From Candidatus Auribacterota bacterium (lineage in GTDB: Bacteria > Auribacterota > JAFGBW01): a stretch of DNA of 5,793 bases. The first letter of the stretch is position 1, and each line of letters begins with the position of its first letter. A program made the position numbers and the translations under genes. Positions 4,859-5,793 of the stretch are shown piece by piece. Location: the NCBI GenBank assembly GCA_016932965.1, contig JAFGBW010000064.1, positions 1 through 5,793 of the forward strand. The letters run 5' to 3'. Under the pieces are notes generated by a model. The model was not told the DNA's origin, searched no databases, and saw nothing but the letters and a program-made list of their open reading frames with translations.

Positions 4859-5793
4859 TCAGGCTGCTCTATTTTGTTCACCCGTGGAAACAACAAATCC
4901 GTGCTCAGGTTTGGGAAAAGAAATCCCTACGGATTCAAAGAGTTTTTCGAAGTAAGCAGCATAGTCCCCGATCACATCCGGGGCGGATTCAGTAAGTTCC
5001 AGATAAGCTGTTCTGGCCAGTTCCTTCTGTTTTTCCAGCATCTGATTATGCTTCAATGTGTCAGCTGACTGCACCCCGAACACATGAGAAAAAACAGGTC
5101 TCAGCCTGTTCGTATCAAACCCGACATCCGGCTCTTCTGACGGTTCCCCGGGTTTAATCCTGGCCTGTAATTCTTCCAGTTTTGCTTTTAATGCCGCAAT
5201 GCGCTGTTCCGCCGCCTGCTTCTCGGATTGGAGTGAGGGAATATCTGCAGGAGATTTCAGCCTGGAACCGTGAAATACAGATAGGGAATTATCCGCGGTA
5301 TTCGCCACCCAGATGTTTCCTTCCTTGTCCGTGGTTAATCCACTAGGTGTATTTAACTTATTTTTATCAGTTTTAGGAATGTTTCCGATGAATATGCCGT
5401 TGGAATCAAAAACGGTTATGGAATTATTCCCGATATTCGTCACCCAGATGTTTCCTTCCTTGTCCGTGGTTAGTCCGCAAGGAAGATCTAACTTATTCTT
5501 ATCCGTCTTAGGAATATTCTTAAGAAAATTGCCCCTGGTATCAAACACCGTTATCGAATTATCCCTATGATTTGCCACCCAGATGTTTCCTTCCTTGTCC
5601 GTGGTTAGTCCAATAGGATATTGTAACTTATTCTCATCCGTCGTTGGAATATTCTTAAGGAATTTACCCTTGGAATCAAAAACGGTTATGGAATTATTCA
5701 TGCAATTCGTCACCCAGATGTTGCCATCCTTGTCAAGGGTTAGCCCGGTAGGTCCACTTAACATATTCTTTTTCGTCTGCGGAATATTTCTGA
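4859..5793 (-). CDS. NHL-repeat (beta-propeller) protein, 5' end outside the window
   Basis: The C-terminal 311 residues or so of a protein that continues past the right edge. The frame stays open to 5793, and the methionine at 5764 sits inside a repeat unit where neighbours have lysine, so it is not the start. Numbering from that methionine, four repeat units begin at GLT 7, 52, 97 and 142, exactly 45 residues apart. Each has D-K-(D/E)-G-N-I-W-V-(T/A)-N, then N-S-(I/L)-(T/S)-V-F, and the complete ones continue to a NIP-T tail. This is the NHL / Vgb-like blade pattern, so a beta-propeller binding protein is likely, with ligand unknown. The last blade stops near 168. A probable coiled coil follows (about 177-203, QAAEQRIAALKAKLEELQ), then a proline/acid linker and a roughly 90-residue helical C-terminal region I do not recognise, ending in EHGFVVSTGEQNRAA. 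The same C-terminus is present in the remnant at 4612-4713, so it is a conserved module. Confidence 0.85.
   Translation of the reverse strand, partial: RNIPQTKKNMLSGPTGLTLDKDGNIWVTNCMNNSITVFDSKGKFLKNIPTTDENKLQYPIGLTTDKEGNIWVANHRDNSITVFDTRGNFLKNIPKTDKNKLDLPCGLTTDKEGNIWVTNIGNNSITVFDSNGIFIGNIPKTDKNKLNTPSGLTTDKEGNIWVANTADNSLSVFHGSRLKSPADIPSLQSEKQAAEQRIAALKAKLEELQARIKPGEPSEEPDVGFDTNRLRPVFSHVFGVQSADTLKHNQMLEKQKELARTAYLELTESAPDVIGDYAAYFEKLFESVGISFPKPEHGFVVSTGEQNRAA
5306..5742 (-). repeat. Coding tandem repeat, exact 135-base period
   Basis: The core beginning CACCCAGATG on the plus strand occurs at 5306, 5441, 5576 and 5711, always 135 bases apart with no indels. The first three copies are identical over 32 bases (to 5337, 5472, 5607), including third codon positions. 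The fourth, nearest the protein's N-terminus, has several changes in the same stretch. Identity at silent sites points to recent duplication or gene conversion between blades rather than selection on the protein alone. Confidence 0.9.

Noticed and set aside
4723-4995. 90-codon plus-strand open frame
   Set aside because: It runs through the fold-back repeat and into the antisense of the NHL gene. Its translation is low-complexity repeat sequence with no protein-like pattern.
5306-5742. CRISPR-like regular repeats
   Set aside because: The period is 135 bases and in frame, and every unit encodes an NHL blade. The intervening sequence is conserved protein code rather than unique spacers.

Overview
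This window looks like ordinary chromosome from a Gram-negative, probably environmental bacterium. The proteins are bacterial in type: a secreted TPR protein, a short-form ThiI, an AAA_14/DUF4143 ATPase and an NHL-repeat protein. The intergenic spaces carry repeat families of a kind I associate from memory with Desulfobacterota and other environmental genomes. That lineage guess is weak. Two genes (the TPR gene and thiI) lack a clear Shine-Dalgarno sequence.

Layout. At the left edge, on the minus strand, is a tRNA-Ser(CGA) with a long variable arm, followed by a good intrinsic terminator. Upstream of it on the same strand is a gene for an exported protein with about six 40-residue TPRs. A 373-base gap (1698-2070) follows; most of it is a roughly 150-base fold-back element made of two nested inverted repeats. 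Then comes thiI on the plus strand, encoding the tRNA 4-thiouridine synthase without a rhodanese domain. It converges with a minus-strand DUF4143 ATPase gene, leaving 11 bases between the stop codons. A 410-base gap (4437/4449-4858) holds a 9-base-period repeat, a 3' fragment of a paralogue of the next gene, and a second fold-back repeat. The right end is the C-terminal part of an NHL-repeat (beta-propeller) protein on the minus strand; its start lies outside the window.

How the parts relate. I see no dedicated operon or multi-gene system. ThiI would modify U8 of tRNAs, and the tRNA-Ser here does have U at position 8, but that closeness is probably chance. The most informative signals are evolutionary. 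First, a 33-codon remnant at 4612-4713 matches the C-terminus of the NHL protein at 21 of 31 residues, mostly through different synonymous codons, and it breaks off exactly where a fold-back repeat begins. Second, the NHL gene is a recent exact-period (135-base) tandem array whose variation is concentrated in two small patches per unit. Third, two intergenic repeats that look unrelated share one architecture: three 9-base units ending in YCGTG, then GTA. I found no convincing new defence, mobile or regulatory system.
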